From NCBI RefSeq assembly GCF_021601385.1, contig NZ_BQHO01000012.1:79450-143449 (forward strand): a DNA stretch of 64,000 bases, in the 5' to 3' direction. The position numbers and the translations under genes are program-made. Below, one piece after another: positions 28,427 through 39,126 of this stretch. Position 1 is the first letter of the stretch. Every line of letters starts with the position of its first letter. The notes beneath the pieces were generated by a model that saw nothing but the letters and a program-made list of their open reading frames with translations, had not been told where the DNA came from and did no database searches. Origin of the DNA: Pseudomonas parasichuanensis. GTDB lineage: Bacteria; Pseudomonadota; Gammaproteobacteria; Pseudomonadales; Pseudomonadaceae.

Positions 28427-29074
28427 ATGACCCAATCCCTGGCCGATATGCGCCGCGACTACACCCGTGATGGCCTGGCCGAAGCCCAGGCGCCGGGTGA
28501 GCCGTTCGCGCTGTTCCACCAATGGTTCGCCGACGCGGTGAAAACCGAGCAGCTGCCGGTGGAAGCCAATGCCATGACCCTGGCCACTGTCGATGCCGAC
28601 GGTCGCCCGCATTGCCGGGTGCTGCTGCTCAAGGCCCTGGATGCGCAAGGTTTCACCTTCTTCACCAACTACGAAAGCGCCAAGGGCCAGCACATCGCGG
28701 CCAGGCCGTTTGCGGCGATGACCTTCTTCTGGCCGGCGCTGGAGCGCCAGGTGCGGATCGAGGGGCGGGTGGAAAAGGTCACGGCCAAGGAGTCGGACGA
28801 CTACTTCCAGGTGCGCCCGCTGGGCAGCCGCCTGGGGGCCTGGGCGTCACCACAAAGCCGGGTGATCGCTGACCGCGAGGAGCTGGAGGGGCTGGTCAAG
28901 GCCACCGAGGCGCGCTTCAGCGACACGCAGCCCCATTGCCCTGAACACTGGGGCGGTTATCGCTTGCTGCCGGAGCGCATCGAGTTCTGGCAGGGCCGCG
29001 CCAGCCGGTTGCATGATCGCCTGAACTATCGGCTGGTGGATGGCCAGTGGCAGCGTGAGCGCCTGGCACCCTAA
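28427..29074 (+). CDS. pdxH: Pyridoxine/pyridoxamine 5'-phosphate oxidase
   Basis: A 215-residue FMN enzyme converting PNP or PMP to pyridoxal 5'-phosphate. ATG 28427 has AAGGA upstream. The FMN-binding stretch ([17 protein letters not shown]...[13 protein letters not shown]) and the C-terminal [10 protein letters not shown]...WQRERLAP are diagnostic. It converges with the small membrane protein gene, overlapping its stop by 4 nt. Confidence 0.96.
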   Translation: MTQSLADMRRDYTRDGLAEAQAPGEPFALFHQWFADAVKTEQLPVEANAMTLATVDADGRPHCRVLLLKALDAQGFTFFTNYESAKGQHIAARPFAAMTFFWPALERQVRIEGRVEKVTAKESDDYFQVRPLGSRLGAWASPQSRVIADREELEGLVKATEARFSDTQPHCPEHWGGYRLLPERIEFWQGRASRLHDRLNYRLVDGQWQRERLAP

Positions 29075-29304
29075 CCCTTGAACGCGGCGGCCTCGCGCTC
29101 CAGCCAGGCCGCCAGCGCTTTGCGCTTGATCTTTTCTGCCCGCGCCCGCTCCAGCAACTGGAGCATGAATGCCCGCTTCGCCGGGTCTTCCCCCGCCAGT
29201 GACATGGCCAGGTCGCGGTCCATCCAACGCCTCATGCGCACATACAGCCAGCCGTGGAAGTACAGGCCGGCGACAGTCGTCACCACGACGATGAAGTAAT
29301 CCAT
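29071..29304 (-). CDS. Small membrane-anchored protein, unknown function
   Basis: A 77-residue protein from ATG 29304 ([19 protein letters not shown]). One N-terminal transmembrane helix (about 3-20) is followed by a basic helical tail (RMRRWMDRD...[19 protein letters not shown]). It is a likely single-pass inner-membrane protein with a cytoplasmic helix. No family recognised. Confidence 0.7.
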   Translation of the reverse strand: MDYFIVVVTTVAGLYFHGWLYVRMRRWMDRDLAMSLAGEDPAKRAFMLQLLERARAEKIKRKALAAWLEREAAAFKG

Positions 29305-29453
29305 GGCTATCCTTGGTCCAACCTGAGTGCCCGTTGCACAGCCGGTGGTGGCTGTACCTGAGCTGAATGGGAACAAATTTATAACGTTTGCGCCGTGACA
29401 CCTGTCAAGGCGAGGCGTCTAATGAGCACCTGAAACTTTTGGAGATTGTCCTC

Positions 29454-29918
29454 ATGCGTAAATCCGTTTTGCTGGTGGCGAGCTTCACCACCATGGCGTT
29501 GTTGCTGGGCGGCTGCCAGTCGTCGCTGACCGGTGACAGCTACTCCCGTGATGAGGCCCGCCGCGTGCAGACCGTGCGCATGGGCACCATCGAATCGCTG
29601 CGCCCGGTGAAGATCGAAGGCACCAAGACGCCAATCGGTGGCGGTGCTGGCGCCATTGTCGGTGGGGTTGCCGGCAGCGCCGTTGGCGGTGGCCGTGGCA
29701 GCATCGTTGCCGCGGTGATTGGCGCCGTGGCCGGTGGCCTGGCCGGCTCCGCCGCCGAAGAAGGCCTGACCCGCACCCAGGGCGTCGAGATCACCGTGCG
29801 TGAAGACGATGGCAGCATGCGCGCCTATGTGCAGCAAGTGCAGCAGAACGAAATCTTCCGCGTTGGCGAGCGTGTGCGCATCATGACTGTCGATGGCACC
29901 AGCCGCGTCACTCACTGA
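29454..29918 (+). CDS. Glycine-zipper outer-membrane lipoprotein (SlyB/Pcp-like)
   Basis: A 154-residue protein. The lipoprotein signal (MRKSVLLVASFTTMALLLGGC) is followed by a glycine-zipper 2TM segment with GxxxG repeats (GGGAGAIVGGVAGSAVGGG). A C-terminal beta-rich part (GVEITVREDDGSMRAYVQ) completes it. Such SlyB-like lipoproteins help maintain outer-membrane integrity and respond to divalent cations through PhoPQ in other genera. ATG 29454 has GGAG nine bases upstream. A strong terminator follows. Confidence 0.85.
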   Translation: MRKSVLLVASFTTMALLLGGCQSSLTGDSYSRDEARRVQTVRMGTIESLRPVKIEGTKTPIGGGAGAIVGGVAGSAVGGGRGSIVAAVIGAVAGGLAGSAAEEGLTRTQGVEITVREDDGSMRAYVQQVQQNEIFRVGERVRIMTVDGTSRVTH

Positions 29919-29926
29919 TCGCAAGG

Positions 29927-29976
29927 CAAAAAGAAACCCCGACACGGCTTTGCCGGTCGGGGTTTCTTTTTGCCTG
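29927..29976. terminator. Bidirectional intrinsic terminator between slyB-like gene and nhaA
   Basis: An A-rich flank, a long stem (AGAAACCCCGAC/GTCGGGGTTTCT type) and a T tract lie between two convergent genes. It should work in both directions. Confidence 0.9.
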
Positions 29977-29982
29977 CTGGAT

Positions 29983-31158
29983 TCAGCGGACAGCGGCTTT
30001 GCGGCTTGCCATGGCAGTGATCAGGTAGCCGACCACGGCGGCGAAGAACGAGCCGGTGAGGATGCCCATGCGGTCCATGCCCGCATAGTCGCTGCTACCC
30101 GGTATGAAGGCCAGGGAGCCGACGAACAGGCTCATGGTGAAACCAATCCCGCAGAGGATCGCCACCCCGAGCACCTGGCCCCAGTTGGCCTCGGCCGGCA
30201 GCGCGGCCAGGCGCAGCTTGACGGCAATCCAGGTCAGGCCGAACACCCCGACGGTCTTGCCGGCCAGCAGGCCGAGCGCGATGCCCATGGGCACCGGGTG
30301 GGTGAAGCTTTCCAGGGTGACACCGGCCAGCGAAACCCCGGCATTGGCGAAGGCGAACAGCGGCAGGATGGCGTAGGCGACCCAGGGGTGCAGCGCGTGT
30401 TCCAGGCTCAGCAGCGGCGAGGTTTCGGCGTGCTTGGTACGCAGCGGGATGCACAGGGCCAGGGCTACGCCGGCAAGCGTGGCGTGCACACCGCTCTTGA
30501 GCACGCAGACCCAGAGGACCAGGCCGATCACCAGGTAAGGGCCCAGCTTGACCACCCCCAGCCGATTCATGGCGAGCAACGCGATCAGGCAGGCGCCGGC
30601 CAGCATCAGCGACAGGCTGGACAGGGTGCCGGAGTAGAACAGGGCGATGACGATGATCGCGCCCAGGTCGTCAATGATCGCCAGGGTCATCAGGAACAGC
30701 TTCAGCGACACCGGCACACGCTTGCCCAGCAGCGCGAGCACGCCCAGTGCAAAGGCGATGTCGGTGGCGGTAGGGATCGCCCAACCGGCCACGGCGGCCG
30801 GGTTGTCGCGGTTGATGAACCAGTAGATCAGCGCCGGCACCACCATGCCGCCGATGGCGGCAGTGGCGGGCAGGATGACCTGGGAAGGCTTGGACAGATG
30901 ACCGTCGACCACCTCGCGCTTGACCTCAAGGCCAATGAGCAGGAAGAACAGCGCCATCAGGCCGTCGTTGATCCACAGCAGCAGTGGCTTGGCGATCTCG
31001 AGGGCGCCGACCTGCACGGCTACCGGGACTTCGAGCAGGCCGTTGTACAGGTAGGAAAGCGGCGAATTGTTGATGATCAGGGCCAGCACGGCGGCGGCGA
31101 TCAGCAGCAGGCCGCTGGCGGCTTCCAATTGGAAGAAACGAGCGAAGAGGCTACGCAC
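29983..31158 (-). CDS. nhaA: NhaA Na+/H+ antiporter
   Basis: A membrane protein of 391 residues from GTG 31158. An earlier GTG (31200) extends the frame by 14 codons. With the 31158 start the tandem aspartates of AIIDDLGAI fall at 163/164, exactly the E. coli ion-binding pair, which supports this start. Twelve hydrophobic segments are present. It extrudes Na+ in exchange for protons, giving salt and alkaline pH tolerance. A possible regulatory hairpin lies upstream at about 31226. Confidence 0.93.
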   Translation of the reverse strand: MRSLFARFFQLEAASGLLLIAAAVLALIINNSPLSYLYNGLLEVPVAVQVGALEIAKPLLLWINDGLMALFFLLIGLEVKREVVDGHLSKPSQVILPATAAIGGMVVPALIYWFINRDNPAAVAGWAIPTATDIAFALGVLALLGKRVPVSLKLFLMTLAIIDDLGAIIVIALFYSGTLSSLSLMLAGACLIALLAMNRLGVVKLGPYLVIGLVLWVCVLKSGVHATLAGVALALCIPLRTKHAETSPLLSLEHALHPWVAYAILPLFAFANAGVSLAGVTLESFTHPVPMGIALGLLAGKTVGVFGLTWIAVKLRLAALPAEANWGQVLGVAILCGIGFTMSLFVGSLAFIPGSSDYAGMDRMGILTGSFFAAVVGYLITAMASRKAAVR

Positions 31159-31225
31159 GGGTGAGGGCTCTCCAATAGCTGGATTGAAACGGGCGTACAC
31201 CCTAGCGTGTAGGGATATGCTTTAA

Positions 31226-31250
31226 AACAAAAACTATATTCGTTTTTGTT
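31226..31250. promoter_or_regulatory. AT-rich palindrome upstream of nhaA
   Basis: AACAAAAA and TTTTTGTT flank a 9-nt centre, 70 nt upstream of the nhaA start, in a locally AT-rich patch. It is a candidate operator or promoter-proximal structure; no specific regulator can be named. Confidence 0.35.
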
Positions 31251-31350
31251 ATAAGGTGTTGCGGGTTTGGCGGGGCAAGCCTAGACGGCAATGCGGAGAA
31301 GGGCAGGAAGGTATTTCGCAGGGTGGCGTCAGAAAAATCCGAGAATGACC

Positions 31351-31384
31351 ACAGGCCTGTGCCGTCAAGGCGACACAGGCCTGT
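31351..31384 (-). terminator. Hairpin downstream of the FAD-protein gene
   Basis: ACAGGCCTGTG pairs with CACAGGCCTGT across a short loop, 8 nt after the gene's stop on the minus strand. There is no T tract, so it may stabilise the 3' end rather than terminate. Confidence 0.5.
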
Positions 31385-31391
31385 TGAAGGG

Positions 31392-33005
31392 TCAGTCGTT
31401 CAGGCCCAGCAGGTCCCGTGCTACGGCCTCGGCAATGCGGATGCCGTCGACACCGGCGGACAGGATGCCGCCGGCGTAGCCCGCGCCTTCACCCGCCGGG
31501 AACAGGCCCTTGAGGTTCAGGCTCTGGAAGCTGTCGTCACGGGTGATGCGCAGCGGCGAGGAGGTGCGCGTCTCGATCCCGGTCAGCACGGCATCGTGCA
31601 GGCTGTAGCCCTTGATCTGGCGGTCGAAGGCCGGCAGTGCCTCGCGGATGGCTTCGATGGCGAAGGCTGGCAGGCTCGCCGCCAGGTCACAGAGGGTAAC
31701 GCCCGGCTTGTACGACGGCTCGACGCTGCCCAGCGCCGTGGAGGCGCGCCCGGCCACGAAGTCACCCACCAGCTGCGCCGGTGCCTGGTAGTTGCTGCCG
31801 CCCATCACGTAGGCGTGGGACTCCAGGCGTTCCTGGAGTTCAATGCCGGCCAGCGGGCTGCCCGGGTAGTCGCGCTCCGGGTCGATGCCGACCACCAGGC
31901 CCGAGTTGGCGTTACGCTCGTTGCGCGAGTACTGGCTCATGCCGTTGGTGACCACGCGGCCCGGCTCGCTGGTGGCGGCGACCACGGTGCCACCTGGGCA
32001 CATGCAGAAGCTGTAGACCGAGCGACCGTTGCTGGCGTGGTACACCAGCTTGTAGTCGGCGGCCCCCAGCTTCGGGTGCCCGGCATACTTGCCCAGGCGC
32101 GCCTTGTCGATCAGCGACTGTGGGTGTTCGATGCGGAAACCCACCGAGAACGGCTTGGCCTCCATGAAAACGCCCTTGGCGTGAAGCATGCGGAAGGTGT
32201 CGCGGGCGCTGTGGCCCAAGGCCAGGACCACATGGCGCGACAGCAGTTGCTCACCGCTTTGCAGGACCACGCCGGTCAGTTGCTCGCCCTCGACCAGCAG
32301 GTCGGTGACCTTCTGCTCGAAGCGCACTTCGCCGCCCAGGCTGATGATCTCTTCGCGCATCTTCTCGACCATGCTGGTCAGGCGGAAGGTGCCGATGTGC
32401 GGCTTGTTGATGTAGAGGATTTCGTCCGGCGCACCGGCCTTGACGAACTCTTCCAGGACCTTGCGGCCATGGTGCTGCGGGTCCTTGATCTGGCTGTACA
32501 GCTTGCCGTCGGAGAAAGTCCCGGCGCCGCCTTCGCCGAACTGCACGTTGGACTCGGGGTTGAGCACGCTTTTGCGCCACAGGCCCCAGGTGTCCTTGGT
32601 GCGCTGGCGCACTTCCTTGCCGCGCTCGAGGACGATCGGCTTGAAGCCCATCTGTGCCAGCAGCAGGCCGGCGAAGATGCCGCACGGGCCGAAGCCGACC
32701 ACGATGGGGCGCGCCTGCTGGTCGGCCTTGGCATGGCCAACGAACTTGTAGCTGATATCCGGGGCGACGCTGATTTTCGGATCGTCGGCGAACACCCGCA
32801 GCAGTTCGTCTTCGTTGCTGGCTTCGAGGTCGATGGTGTAGATGAACAGCAGCTCGCTGTTCTTCTTGCGCGCATCGTAGCTGCGCTTGAACAGGGTGAA
32901 GCCGAGCAGTTGCTCATCCGCGATGCCCAGGCGCTGGACGATGGCTGTGCGCAGCTCGTCGTCGGAGTGGTCCAGGGGCAGCTTGAGTTCGGTGATTCGT
33001 AGCAT
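31392..33005 (-). CDS. FAD-dependent dehydrogenase-like protein (COG2509 type)
   Basis: A 537-residue protein from ATG 33005 (MLRITELKLPLDHSDDEL). An N-terminal ferredoxin-like domain (about 1-85) precedes a Rossmann FAD fold with VVGFGPCGIFAG. FGEGGAGTFSDGKL, a GRSVYSFCMCPGG cysteine-containing loop and GLFPAGEGAGYAGGI follow. These features fit the uncharacterised FAD-dependent dehydrogenase family with a bound flavin. The substrate is not known. It is monocistronic. Confidence 0.82.
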   Translation of the reverse strand: MLRITELKLPLDHSDDELRTAIVQRLGIADEQLLGFTLFKRSYDARKKNSELLFIYTIDLEASNEDELLRVFADDPKISVAPDISYKFVGHAKADQQARPIVVGFGPCGIFAGLLLAQMGFKPIVLERGKEVRQRTKDTWGLWRKSVLNPESNVQFGEGGAGTFSDGKLYSQIKDPQHHGRKVLEEFVKAGAPDEILYINKPHIGTFRLTSMVEKMREEIISLGGEVRFEQKVTDLLVEGEQLTGVVLQSGEQLLSRHVVLALGHSARDTFRMLHAKGVFMEAKPFSVGFRIEHPQSLIDKARLGKYAGHPKLGAADYKLVYHASNGRSVYSFCMCPGGTVVAATSEPGRVVTNGMSQYSRNERNANSGLVVGIDPERDYPGSPLAGIELQERLESHAYVMGGSNYQAPAQLVGDFVAGRASTALGSVEPSYKPGVTLCDLAASLPAFAIEAIREALPAFDRQIKGYSLHDAVLTGIETRTSSPLRITRDDSFQSLNLKGLFPAGEGAGYAGGILSAGVDGIRIAEAVARDLLGLND

Positions 33006-33108
33006 GGCAGGGTCCAGTATCCCGGCCATGGGCGGCCGGCGGCTTTACACAAACCGCCAAGTATAAGCTGTTCGCCGCCCCGACTGGCAGGATAAAAACA
33101 CCCGGCGA

Positions 33109-33783
33109 TCAGAGGTCGCGGGCACCGCCGTAGTAGGCGCAGCCCTTCAGGGTCTTGCCGTCGATGCGCAGTTCGGCCTTGAGGTGGCGGATGGCACCGG
33201 TGGCAACGTCGACGCAGCGCTGCGGCGCAACCCACAGCTCGACGCGCTGGCCGTTGGCTTCGCTGGACAGGCTCAGGCCGCCGCCGGGCAGCTCTTCTTC
33301 GAGGAATGGCAGCGGCAGGGGTTCCTGGCCGACGCGGTTGAGCACCATGCCCTTGCCACTGGCCTTGATGTCCCAGTCCGGCTCGTGGCCACCCGCGCGC
33401 AGGGTCAGTTGCTTGAAGTTGGGGTCTTCGCAGCCGTGGGCGGTGGGCTCCAGGCGGTACAGGCGGGTGACGTCGATCTGGCCATCGCTGCCGGCCTGCT
33501 TGCTGCCGGTCAGGCGGCCGCGCAGGTCGCTGAACAGTTTGTCCTTGGAGTCCTTGGCCAGGTTGGCGGCTTCCTGCAGGATCGCGGTGCTGCCGGCGTC
33601 ATTGATGATGAACTGGCGGGCTTCGTTGCAGGGTTTGAACAGCAGGTGGCCGCCGCCGGCACTCAGTTCGCCCTGCATGCGCGTGGTGCCGAGGTTGGGG
33701 TCGACCGGTTTTTCGGCCAGCACCTGGCAGCCGGCGAACAGGGGCAGCAGGGCGGCGAGCAACAGGGGAGGGGTGAGGCGCAT
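33109..33783 (-). CDS. COG3650-like predicted lipoprotein
   Basis: A 224-residue protein from ATG 33783. The signal (MRLTPPLLLAALLPLFAGCQ) ends in a lipobox. The mature domain has paired cysteines (FKPCNEA, HGCEDPN, PQRCVDV, LKGCAYYGG), suggesting periplasmic disulfides. A QLTLRAGGHEPDWD stretch recurs in this membrane-associated COG3650 family. Function unknown. Confidence 0.72.
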   Translation of the reverse strand: MRLTPPLLLAALLPLFAGCQVLAEKPVDPNLGTTRMQGELSAGGGHLLFKPCNEARQFIINDAGSTAILQEAANLAKDSKDKLFSDLRGRLTGSKQAGSDGQIDVTRLYRLEPTAHGCEDPNFKQLTLRAGGHEPDWDIKASGKGMVLNRVGQEPLPLPFLEEELPGGGLSLSSEANGQRVELWVAPQRCVDVATGAIRHLKAELRIDGKTLKGCAYYGGARDL

Positions 33784-33870
33784 GGGGCGGGCTCCGGAGA
33801 ACTGTGCAAAAGAGCTGGCCACGTTACTCAGGGTGCGTCTGGATCACAAGCATCAGGGCAATCCGCGTGT

Positions 33871-33960
33871 GCTTCTTCGCGGGCAAGCCCGCTCCCACAG
33901 GATCAGCGGTAGTTCAGGATTGCGCAGTACCTGTGGGAGCGGGCTTGCCCGCGAAGAAGA
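33871..33960. repeat. REP inverted pair
   Basis: A clean inverted pair of the CTTCTTCGCGGGCAAGCCCG / CGGGCTTGCCCGCGAAGAAG type is separated by about 30 bp, between the lipoprotein and liv operon genes. Confidence 0.85.
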
Positions 33961-33980
33961 CACGCCTGATTAGCAGGCAG

Positions 33981-34004
33981 AAAAAAGGGCCCGAAGGCCC
34001 TTTG
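33981..34004 (-). terminator. Terminator of the liv operon
   Basis: AAAGGGCC/GGCCCTTT with a CGAA loop is followed by six T on the minus strand, just after the livF stop. Confidence 0.9.
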
Positions 34005-34009
34005 ATCTT

Positions 34010-34711
34010 TCAACCCCCGAGGTACGCGTCACGCACCTTCGGGTCGGTCAGCAGTGCTTCACCGGTACCCTGCATCACCACCTTGCCGTTCTCCAGCACA
34101 TAGGCGCGATCAGCGATTTTCAGCGCCTGGTTGGCGTTCTGCTCCACCAGGAACACCGTCACGCCATCGCGGCGCAGCTGTTCGATGATGTCGAAGATCT
34201 GCTGGATGATGATCGGCGCCAGGCCCAGCGAGGGTTCGTCGAGCAGCAACAGCTTGGGCTTGCTCATCAGCGCACGGCCAATGGCCAGCATCTGCTGTTC
34301 GCCACCGGACATGGTGCCGCCGCGCTGGATATAGCGCTCCTTCAGGCGCGGGAACAGCTGCAGGACTTTGTCCAGCTGCTCCTGGTAGTCGCCCTTGTCG
34401 GTGAAAAAGCCGCCCATGGCCAGGTTTTCCTCGACGGTCAGGCGGGAGAACACGCGGCGGCCTTCCGGCACTACCGCGATGCTCTTGCGCATGATCTGCG
34501 AGGAGCTCTGGCCGACCAGCTCTTCACCCAGGTACTTGATGCTGCCGCTGTGGGCCTGGGGCGAACCGCAGAGGGTCATCAGCAGCGTCGACTTGCCGGC
34601 ACCGTTGGCGCCGATCAGGGTGACGATCTCGCCCTGGTTGATCTCCACGTTGACGCTGTGCAGCGCCTGGATCTTGCCGTAGAAGGTGGAAACGTTCTCG
34701 AACTTCAGCAT
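34010..34711 (-). CDS. livF: Branched-chain amino-acid ABC transporter ATPase LivF/BraG
   Basis: A 233-residue ABC ATPase. Walker A is GANGAGKST (34-42), the signature is MSGGEQQMLAIGRAL, and Walker B is LLLLDEPSLGL. It powers import of Leu/Ile/Val with LivG, LivH, LivM and the binding protein BraC. It abuts livG with no gap and is the last gene of the operon. P. aeruginosa names would be braDEFG. Confidence 0.95.
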   Translation of the reverse strand: MLKFENVSTFYGKIQALHSVNVEINQGEIVTLIGANGAGKSTLLMTLCGSPQAHSGSIKYLGEELVGQSSSQIMRKSIAVVPEGRRVFSRLTVEENLAMGGFFTDKGDYQEQLDKVLQLFPRLKERYIQRGGTMSGGEQQMLAIGRALMSKPKLLLLDEPSLGLAPIIIQQIFDIIEQLRRDGVTVFLVEQNANQALKIADRAYVLENGKVVMQGTGEALLTDPKVRDAYLGG

Positions 34712-35479
34712 TTACGCCTCCCCCAGGTAGGCCTTGATCACATCAGGGTTGCCGCGAATCTCTTCCGGCGTGCCATCGGCCAGGGGCGTGCCCTGGTTGA
34801 TGACCACGATGTGGTCGGAGATGCTCATCACCAGCTTCATGTCGTGCTCGATCAGCAGCACGGTCACGTTGTGCGATTCACGCAGGTAGCTGATGAGCGC
34901 CTTGAGGTCTTCGGTCTCTTTGGGGTTCAGGCCGGCGGCCGGTTCGTCGAGCATGATGATCCGTGGCTGGGTCATCATGCAGCGGGCGATTTCCAGGCGC
35001 CGTTGCTGGCCGTAGGCGAGGGTGCCGGCGGTACGGTTGGCGAACTCGGTCAGGTTGACCTTCTCCAGCCAGTACTGGGCGCGCTCCATGGCCTCCTTCT
35101 CGCTGCGGCGGAAGCTCGGGGTCTTGAACAGGCCGGCGAAGAAGTTGGTGTTGAGGTGGCGGTGCTGGGCGATCAGCAGGTTTTCCAGCGCGGTCATTTC
35201 CTTGAACAGGCGCACGTTCTGGAAGGTCCGCACCACGCCCTTGCGGGCGATCTGATGGCCGGCCAGGCCCTGGATGGGCTGGCCGTCGAGCAGGATGGTG
35301 CCGCCGCTGGGCTTGTAGAAGCCGGTCAGGCAGTTGAACACGGTGGTCTTGCCGGCGCCGTTCGGGCCGATCAATGCCACCACCTGTTTCTCCTTGACGG
35401 TCAGGCCCACGCCGTTGACCGCCAACAAGCCGCCGAAGCGCATGCTCAGGCCGCTGACTTGCAGAATTTCGCGGCTCAT
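34712..35479 (-). CDS. livG: Branched-chain amino-acid ABC transporter ATPase LivG/BraF
   Basis: A 255-residue ABC ATPase. Walker A is GPNGAGKT (38-45), the signature is [11 protein letters not shown] and Walker B is [13 protein letters not shown]-terminal extension ([28 protein letters not shown]) is typical of LivG. Its start overlaps the livM stop by 4 nt (ATGA), and its stop abuts livF. Confidence 0.95.
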   Translation of the reverse strand: MSREILQVSGLSMRFGGLLAVNGVGLTVKEKQVVALIGPNGAGKTTVFNCLTGFYKPSGGTILLDGQPIQGLAGHQIARKGVVRTFQNVRLFKEMTALENLLIAQHRHLNTNFFAGLFKTPSFRRSEKEAMERAQYWLEKVNLTEFANRTAGTLAYGQQRRLEIARCMMTQPRIIMLDEPAAGLNPKETEDLKALISYLRESHNVTVLLIEHDMKLVMSISDHIVVINQGTPLADGTPEEIRGNPDVIKAYLGEA

Positions 35480-36728
35480 CGAGGCAGCTCCATGTGCGGA
35501 CGTTGCATGGGCAGCAGGCCCTGCGGACGCCAGATCATCATCAACACCATCAGCGCACCGAACATCAGCATCCGGTATTCGCTGAACTCACGCATCATCT
35601 CCGGCAGCAGGATCATCACGATGGCCGCGAGAATCACGCCCAACTGTGAACCCATGCCACCCAGCACGACGATGGCGAGGATGATCGCCGACTCGATGAA
35701 GGTGAACGACTCCGGTGTCACCAGCCCTTGGCGGGCGGCGAAGAAGCTGCCGGCGAATCCGGCGAAGCAGGCACCCAGGGTGAAGGCCGAGAGCTTGATC
35801 ACGGTGGGGTTCAGGCCCAGCGCACGGCAGGCGATCTCGTCTTCACGCAGCGCTTCCCACGCACGGCCGATCGGCATGCGCAGCAGGCGGTTGATGACGA
35901 ACAGCGCCAGCAGGGCCAGCAGCAGGGCGACCAGGTAGAGGAAGATGACCTTGTTGATCGAGTTGTATTCCAGCCCGAAGAACTCGTGGAAGGTCTGCAT
36001 CCCTTCGGCAGCCTTGCGTTCGAAGGTCAGGCCGAAGAACTCCGGCTTGGGGATGTTGCTGATGCCGTTGGGGCCGCCGGTCCAGTCGGTGAGGTTACGC
36101 AGGAACAGGCGAATGATCTCGCCGAAGCCCAGCGTGACGATTGCCAGGTAGTCGCCGCGCAGGCGCAGCACCGGGAAACCGAGCAGGAAGCCGAAGGTGG
36201 CGGCCATCAGGCCGGCGATCGGCAGGCACACCCAGAAGCTCCAGCCCAGGTAGTGCGAGAGCATCGCGTAGCTGTAGGCGCCGACGGCGTAGAAGCCGAC
36301 ATAACCCAGGTCGAGCAGGCCCGCCAGGCCGACCACGATGTTCAGGCCCAGGCCCAGCAACACGTAGATCAGGATCAGGGTGGCGATGTCGACCGCGCCG
36401 CGCGAGCCGAAGAACGGCCAGATCAGGGCGGCGACGATCAGGCCCATGATCACCCAGCGCTGGGTTTTCGGCAGGGTGAGGAAGTTGCTCACCGACGGCG
36501 GTACCAGCTTGCGGTCCGAGCGGCGGCCCATCACCGCACTCCACTGCTTGTCGAATAGCACGCGCAGGAACATCAGCACCGAGCACACGGCGATGATGCT
36601 GATGGTGAACGAGCCCTGGCTGTGAACGATCAGGCTGATGCCGTCGATGCTGAGTTTCAGGCCCAGCACCGGGAAGGCCACGGCCCAGACCAGCAAGGCG
36701 CTGAAGAACGCCTGTTTAAGATTTCTGT

Positions 36729-36732
<4 letters not shown>
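35476..36732 (-). CDS. livM: Branched-chain amino-acid ABC permease LivM/BraE
   Basis: A 418-residue permease, longer than LivH because of an N-terminal extension with additional transmembrane helices (about 10-60 and 92-115). The permease core has [28 protein letters not shown] and the cytoplasmic [14 protein letters not shown] ATPase-contact loop. Overlaps livH and livG by 4 nt each. Confidence 0.95.
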
Positions 36733-37652
<920 letters not shown>

Positions 37653-37836
37653 TACAGCGCTCCTAAAAACCTGATTTGCATTTCACTGGTGGGGGATGAC
37701 CCCGGCCCATGTTCTCGTGGTCTTCGCCACGTGATCTTTTGCGGGCACTGCCAGGAAACCGCGGGTGACGGTTTTAAGATTTTCAGGTGGGCCGGCCCCC
37801 GGATCGCGGGGATCAGGCCCATAGAACCTCGTAAAA

Positions 37837-37866
37837 CAAAGCCCACTGCTCGCACAGTGGGCTTCT
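37837..37866 (-). terminator. Hairpin between braC and livH (attenuating terminator)
   Basis: AAGCCCACTG and CAGTGGGCTT pair around a TCG-containing loop. On the minus strand this follows braC and is trailed by TTGTTTTA. It should reduce read-through, letting the binding protein be made in excess over the permease. The rest of the 37653-37888 gap shows no gene. Confidence 0.75.
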
Positions 37867-37888
37867 CGGTCAGCTATTAGTCACGCAG

Positions 37889-39004
37889 TTACTGAGGAGA
37901 GACTTCGGTCTTCGGCTTGCCGAAGTGCCATTCGTAGACCACGAACTTGAAGTCTTTCAGGTCGCCTTTCTCGTCGTAGGACAGGGTGCCGGTTGGGGTC
38001 TTGAAGGAACCGGCGTGGATGGCGGCTGCCACTTTGTCGGTGTCTTCGGACTTGGCGGCCTTGATGCCTTCGGCGATCAGCTCGACGGCCGAGTAGGCCG
38101 GGAACACGAACGGGCCGCTTGGGTCTTTGCCGTCAGCCTTGATGGCGTCGACGATGGCCTTGTTCTCCGGGTCCTGGTCGAAGGACTTCGGCAGGGTCAC
38201 CAGCAGGCCTTCGGAGGCGTTCTGGGCGATCTGCGAGATGGAGTCGTTACCCACGCCTTCCGGGCCCATGAACTTGGCTTTCAGGCCCTTCTCTTGCGCC
38301 TGGCGCAGGATCAGGCCCAGCTCTGGGTGGTAGCCGCCGTAGTAGACGAAGTCGACGTTGTTCTGCTTGAGCTTCTGGATGATCGAGGAGAAGTCCTTGT
38401 CACCGGCGTTCAGGCCTTCGAAGACGGCAACCTTGGTGCCTTTCTTCTCGAGGGTCTGCTTGACCGCGGTGGCGATGCCTTCACCGTACTGCTGCTTGTC
38501 GTGCAGTACCGCGACCACTTTCGGTTTGACGTGGTCGGCGATGTAGTTGCCGGCGGCCGGGCCCTGGGCGCTGTCCAGGCCGATGGTGCGGAAGATCAGC
38601 TTGTAGCCACGGGCGGTGATTTCCGGCGAAGTGGCGGCCGGGGTGATCATGATCACGCCTTCGTCTTCGTAGATGTCGGACGCAGGCTGGGTGGAGCTGG
38701 AGCACAGGTGGCCGATCACGAACTTGACGCCGTCGTTGACCACTTTGTTGGCGACTGCAACGGCCTGTTTAGGGTCGCACGCGTCGTCGTATTCCTTGGC
38801 TTCGAGCATCTTGCCATCGACGCCGCCCTTGGCGTTGATGTCCTTGATGGCCTGTTTGGCGCCGATGAACTGCATGTCGCCGTATTGGGTGACCGGACCT
38901 GTCTTGGGGCCGGCGATGCCGATCTTGATGGTATCGGCGGCAAACGAATGGCTGGCAACCCCGGCCAGAACCATTGCGGCGAACAGCTTGGAAATCTTGA
39001 TCAT
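37889..39004 (-). CDS. braC: Branched-chain amino-acid periplasmic binding protein BraC/LivK
   Basis: A 371-residue protein with signal peptide MIKISKLFAAMVLAGVASHSFA followed by mature ADTIKIGIAGPKTGPVTQYG. The fold is a type I periplasmic binding protein (conserved CSSSTQPASDIYEDEGV, YYGGYHPELGLILRQA). It captures Leu/Ile/Val (and Ala/Thr in P. aeruginosa) and delivers them to LivHMGF encoded downstream. Confidence 0.95.
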   Translation of the reverse strand: MIKISKLFAAMVLAGVASHSFAADTIKIGIAGPKTGPVTQYGDMQFIGAKQAIKDINAKGGVDGKMLEAKEYDDACDPKQAVAVANKVVNDGVKFVIGHLCSSSTQPASDIYEDEGVIMITPAATSPEITARGYKLIFRTIGLDSAQGPAAGNYIADHVKPKVVAVLHDKQQYGEGIATAVKQTLEKKGTKVAVFEGLNAGDKDFSSIIQKLKQNNVDFVYYGGYHPELGLILRQAQEKGLKAKFMGPEGVGNDSISQIAQNASEGLLVTLPKSFDQDPENKAIVDAIKADGKDPSGPFVFPAYSAVELIAEGIKAAKSEDTDKVAAAIHAGSFKTPTGTLSYDEKGDLKDFKFVVYEWHFGKPKTEVSPQ

Positions 39005-39126
39005 AGTGCTCCACTCATTCTGTTGTAATTCTTATAGTCCTGGAGGCCAGGCCTACAGACCGGGCGGGAATCGCAGTTGGCCACGCCTAACCGCAACCCC
39101 ACCTTCCCCCGGAACATGTCCCGGAA

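Noticed and set aside
31323-33002. 559-residue frame on the plus strand
   Set aside because: Antisense shadow of the FAD-dependent protein, whose Rossmann and cofactor motifs are clear on the minus strand.
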